A stretch of DNA of 64,000 nt, taken from contig NZ_CP015093.1 in assembly GCF_001975705.1 (NCBI RefSeq), positions 3,604,501-3,668,500 on the forward strand, read 5' to 3'. Source of the DNA: Salipiger abyssi. Lineage in GTDB: Bacteria; Pseudomonadota; Alphaproteobacteria; Rhodobacterales; Rhodobacteraceae. This document shows, piece after piece, positions 61,258-64,000 of this stretch. The translations under genes and the position numbers were made by a program. Below the pieces are notes generated by a model that saw only the letters and a program-made list of their open reading frames with translations, searched no databases and was not told the DNA's origin. Each line of letters starts with the position of its first letter. Positions within the stretch are counted from its first letter, which is position 1.

Positions 61258-62287
61258 AGCGGATCCTCGGGTCGAGAAGGCCGTAGAGGATATCGGCGAT
61301 CAGGTTGAAGAGCACGATCAGGAAGGCGAAGATGAAGGTCAGCGTCATCACCATCGGCAGATCGTTGGCAAAGAGCGCGGTGATCAGAAGCTGGCCGATG
61401 CCGTTCACCTTGAACACGTTCTCGGTGATGATGGCGCCGCCGAAAATGGCCGGCACGCCGAGCGCGATCACGGTGACCACCGGGATCATCGAGTTGCGCA
61501 GCACATGCACCATGACCACCACCGCCTCCGAGAGGCCCTTGGCCCGGGCGGTGCGCACGTAATCCTGGTTGAGATTGTCGAGCATCGAGGCGCGCATATA
61601 ACGGCTGAGCTGCGCGGTGGTTTGCAGCGCCAGCACCATCACCGGCATGATCATCTGGCTCAGCTGATATTTGAAGCTCTCCCAGTCATTGACCACATGG
61701 GTGGTGTCGTAGATCGACGGGAACCAGCCCAGATAGACCGAAAAGATCACGATGAGCAGCGGCCCGGTAAAGAAGGGCGGGATCGAAAAGCCCACCATGG
61801 TGATGAAGGTGCCCGCCTGATCGAAGACGGAATACTGCCGGTAGGCGGAATAGATGCCGATGGGCAGCGCGATCAGCACGCCGACGATATAGGACATGCC
61901 GACGACCCAGAGCGTCTGCGGAATGCGTTGCAGCACGATATCCATCACCGGCGAGCGGGTCTGCCAGGAGATCACCCGCAGCTCGTCCTGATAGAGCGCG
62001 GTATCGGGCAGCCAGCCCAGGAGGAAGCTGTCGCGGGTCAGCCAGTCGATGAAGATCTTGGGCTCGGTCCAGAACACCTGAACCAGCCATTTCCAGTATT
62101 GTACCAGCGGCGGCTCGCCGAGGCCGAGCGCCTGGCGCATCTTCTCCTTCACCTCCGGCGGCACGGTGAGCGGCACCTGCGCCATGGGATCGCCGGGGGC
62201 GAGCTGGAGGAGCATGAAGATCACGAAACTGATGAACAGAAGCGTCGGGATCGACAGGACCAGTCGTCGGGTTGCATAGGTCAGCAT
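61250..62287 (-). CDS. Peptide/dipeptide ABC transporter permease (OppB/DppB type)
   Basis: 345 residues. N-terminus LTYATRRLVLSIPTLLFISF is the OppB/DppB start; TLWVVGMSYIVGVLIALPIG, EAVVVMVHVLRNSMIPVVT; six transmembrane helices. An extra segment (about 75-115, with WKWLVQVFWTEPKIFIDWLT) lengthens the first loop. Followed by the OppC-type gene with 8-base overlap, preceded by the binding protein. Confidence 0.91.
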   Translation of the reverse strand: MLTYATRRLVLSIPTLLFISFVIFMLLQLAPGDPMAQVPLTVPPEVKEKMRQALGLGEPPLVQYWKWLVQVFWTEPKIFIDWLTRDSFLLGWLPDTALYQDELRVISWQTRSPVMDIVLQRIPQTLWVVGMSYIVGVLIALPIGIYSAYRQYSVFDQAGTFITMVGFSIPPFFTGPLLIVIFSVYLGWFPSIYDTTHVVNDWESFKYQLSQMIMPVMVLALQTTAQLSRYMRASMLDNLNQDYVRTARAKGLSEAVVVMVHVLRNSMIPVVTVIALGVPAIFGGAIITENVFKVNGIGQLLITALFANDLPMVMTLTFIFAFLIVLFNLIADILYGLLDPRIRYD

Positions 62288-62340
62288 GCGGCGCCTCGGG
62301 TCATGAGTTCAGCTATCCTCCGGTTGGGGACTGGCGGGGG

Positions 62341-62366
62341 ACGGGGCGGCAAAGCGGCCGCCCCGT
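62341..62366. promoter_or_regulatory. Hairpin between the binding-protein and OppB-type genes
   Basis: ACGGGGCGGC / GCCGCCCCGT, a perfect 10-bp stem with a 6-base loop, 26 bp after the binding-protein stop. It has no T tract on the minus strand. Such a hairpin can stabilise the binding-protein mRNA or limit read-through to the permeases. Confidence 0.6.
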
Positions 62367-62391
62367 TTTCGTCAGAGGTGTCAGGTGGCGA

Positions 62392-64000
62392 TCAGCCGTC
62401 GATGCGGTACCAGTCGGCGGCGTTCCAGAGCTCGGAGTCCCAGGTGTTCAGGACCACGCCGCCCAGCGTGTTGGAATGCGCCGAGACGCGGCCACGGTCG
62501 ACCAGCGGCACGATTGTCATCGTCTCCTTGGTCAGCATCTCGTTGAGCTTCTTGGCGATCTCGCCGCGCTTTTCCAGCTCGCCGGTCTTGGCCAGCTCGT
62601 CGAGCAGCGCGTCGTATTCCGGGTCGCAGAAACGGTTGATGTTCTCGCCCTGCCACTGGCTCGACGGCTTCGGCTCGTTGCCGCAGCGATACATCGACAG
62701 ATACGATTGCGGGTCGGTGCCGTCGAAGTTGTTGGCGTACATTTCCACGTCCGCATAGAACTTCTGGAACGTGTCGGGCGAGCCCGGGTCGCCGCCGAAG
62801 AACACCGAGCTGTCGACATTGCGCAGTTCGGTTTCGACGCCGATCTGACTCCACCAGTCCTTGATCAGGGCCTGGAAGTCCTGGCGCACGGCGTTGGTCG
62901 AGGTCTGATAGAGCAGCGACAGTTCCATGCCGTCCTTCTCGCGCACGCCGTCGCCGTCGGTGTCGGTCCAGCCGGACTCTTCCAGCAGCGCCTTGGCGCC
63001 TTCGAGATCCTGCGTCAGGCATTCCTCGTTGGGCGAGGCGTAGAGCTCCGGCGCGGGGACGAGGTTACAGGTCGGACGACCGGCCTGGCCATAGCCGATC
63101 TCGGTCAGAAGGCCGCGGTCGATGGCCATGGAGAGCGCCTTGCGCACGTTGAAATCCGACAGGATCGGGTGCGGATGCGCAACGGTGGAGCGCTCGCCCT
63201 CGGGCAGATCGGGCGAGGGATCGGTGAGGTTCATCTCGATCCGTTCCACCAGAGTACCGAAGGCCGAGACCGGCGTGCCGGTGCCGCCCTCGGACATCGA
63301 GGCGAGCACATCGGGGGCCAGCTGGAGGTTCCAGGCGTAATCGAACTCGCCGGTCTGAAGCACCGCGCGCGCCGCCGATTCCGCATCGCCGCCGCCTTTC
63401 AGCGTGGCGGTGGCAAAGGCGGGCTTCGCCGGATCACGGTAATTGGGGTTTGCCGAGAGCGAAATCACGTCGTTCGGCTTGAACTCGTCGACCACGAAGG
63501 GGCCGGTGCCGATCGGATAGAAATTCGCGTCGGTGCAGGACGAGGCATTGGCGCCGAGGCACTCCTCGAACTGCGCTTTCTGAAGGATCGGCGACTGGCC
63601 GCCCATGAAGGGGCCGTAGGGGTTCGGCATCGGCTTGTCGAAATTCACCACGACGGTCAGATCGTCCGGGGTTTCGATGCTTTCGACGCCGGTGAACTTG
63701 GCGAGCTGTGCGCAGCCGCCTTCGGGATGCATGCAGTATTCGCCGGTGAACTTCACATCCGCCGAGGTGACGGGGCTGCCGTCGGACCAGACGAGCCCGT
63801 CCTTCAGCGTCCAGGTGATCGAGGTCAGATCCTCGGACACGCCGCCGTTTTCGACGGTGGGGATCTCGGTGGCGAGATAGGGCACAAGCGCGCCGGTCTC
63901 GGTGTAACGGCCCAGCGGTTCCAACACCAGCGAGGCGGCCTCGATGTCCTTCGTCCCGCCCGAAAGATAGGGGGTCATGATGGACGGCGCCTGCCAGTAG
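62392..64000 (-). CDS. Peptide ABC transporter substrate-binding protein, N-terminus outside the window
   Basis: SBP_bac_5 type (OppA/DppA). The reading frame stays open past the edge: residues YWQAPSI precede MTPYLSGGTKD. Typical pieces include ATEIPTVENGGVSEDLTSIT, FTGEYCMHPEGG, IGTGPFVVDEFKPND and the C-terminal DSELWNAADWYRIDG. About 536 residues are visible, signal peptide missing. First gene of the transporter transcript. Confidence 0.92.
   Translation of the reverse strand, partial: YWQAPSIMTPYLSGGTKDIEAASLVLEPLGRYTETGALVPYLATEIPTVENGGVSEDLTSITWTLKDGLVWSDGSPVTSADVKFTGEYCMHPEGGCAQLAKFTGVESIETPDDLTVVVNFDKPMPNPYGPFMGGQSPILQKAQFEECLGANASSCTDANFYPIGTGPFVVDEFKPNDVISLSANPNYRDPAKPAFATATLKGGGDAESAARAVLQTGEFDYAWNLQLAPDVLASMSEGGTGTPVSAFGTLVERIEMNLTDPSPDLPEGERSTVAHPHPILSDFNVRKALSMAIDRGLLTEIGYGQAGRPTCNLVPAPELYASPNEECLTQDLEGAKALLEESGWTDTDGDGVREKDGMELSLLYQTSTNAVRQDFQALIKDWWSQIGVETELRNVDSSVFFGGDPGSPDTFQKFYADVEMYANNFDGTDPQSYLSMYRCGNEPKPSSQWQGENINRFCDPEYDALLDELAKTGELEKRGEIAKKLNEMLTKETMTIVPLVDRGRVSAHSNTLGGVVLNTWDSELWNAADWYRIDG

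Noticed and set aside
1-64000. tRNA, rRNA, CRISPR array, prophage or transposase
   Set aside because: No tRNA cloverleaf signatures, no regularly spaced repeats with unique spacers, and no integrase or transposase motif seen on either strand.

Overview
The window is a GC-rich chromosomal segment of an alphaproteobacterium. Gene order and product types (rpsF-rpsR-rplI, tatABC, pcm-surE upstream of an NlpD-like lipoprotein, radA-cvpA-purF, alr-dnaB, lptF-lptG-lptD-surA-pdxA-rsmA, a DUF4167 protein, aerobic cobaltochelatase cobS/cobT) point to the Rhodobacterales (Roseobacter/Rhodobacter group). A Salipiger-like genus is only a guess. Coding density is high, start/stop overlaps of the ATGA type are frequent, and I see no tRNA, rRNA, CRISPR array, prophage or transposase.

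Layout. 1-7.4 kb: 3' part of trigger factor, ribosomal protein operon rpsF-rpsR-rplI (minus), a small membrane protein, a YceI protein, a WYL regulator, the tatABC export operon coupled to a DUF815 ATPase. 7.4-16.7 kb (minus strand): NlpD-like lipoprotein, pcm, surE, a short-chain dehydrogenase, a small PilP/GspC-like protein, DUF2199 protein, purF, cvpA, radA, a coiled-coil membrane protein. 16.7-22.7 kb: PqiA-like protein, a membrane protein, MlaF/MlaE-type transporter subunits, alr, an unrecognised membrane-anchored protein (plus), dnaB. 22.9-26.4 kb: pyrE, pyrC and a cytochrome b561-YceI fusion. 26.5-28.8 kb: fabD-fabG-acpP. 29.1-34.4 kb: orphan iron-type binding protein, mazG, two tandem M20 amidohydrolases and an agmatinase-family enzyme. 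34.5-38 kb: DUF1499, prfA, prmC, DUF4167. 38-45.6 kb: an envelope-biogenesis operon lptF-lptG-lptD-surA-pdxA, followed after an 84-bp gap by rsmA. 45.7-48.8 kb: pepA, a VOC protein, holC, a CHAP lipoprotein. 49-54 kb: an FG-GAP/RTX secreted protein split by a one-base frameshift, DUF427, aminopeptidase P. 54.2-60 kb: cobT, two small secreted proteins, a racemase-fold protein without its usual cysteine, cobS, then divergently an ECF sigma factor and RskA-like anti-sigma factor. 60.3-64 kb: oppC-oppB-oppA-type peptide transporter, oppA cut by the window edge.

The most interesting non-coding signal is a family of about 145-bp palindromic intergenic elements in three copies (23.7, 28.9 and 60.1 kb). 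Each is bounded by 20-bp inverted repeats with a conserved core. The 60.1-kb copy has an additional outer inverted pair of 19-bp hairpins. A second dispersed motif (GAGTATTT-N3/4-GAAAGATGAA) recurs between genes, twice as inverted pairs. Neither is explained by any gene here.
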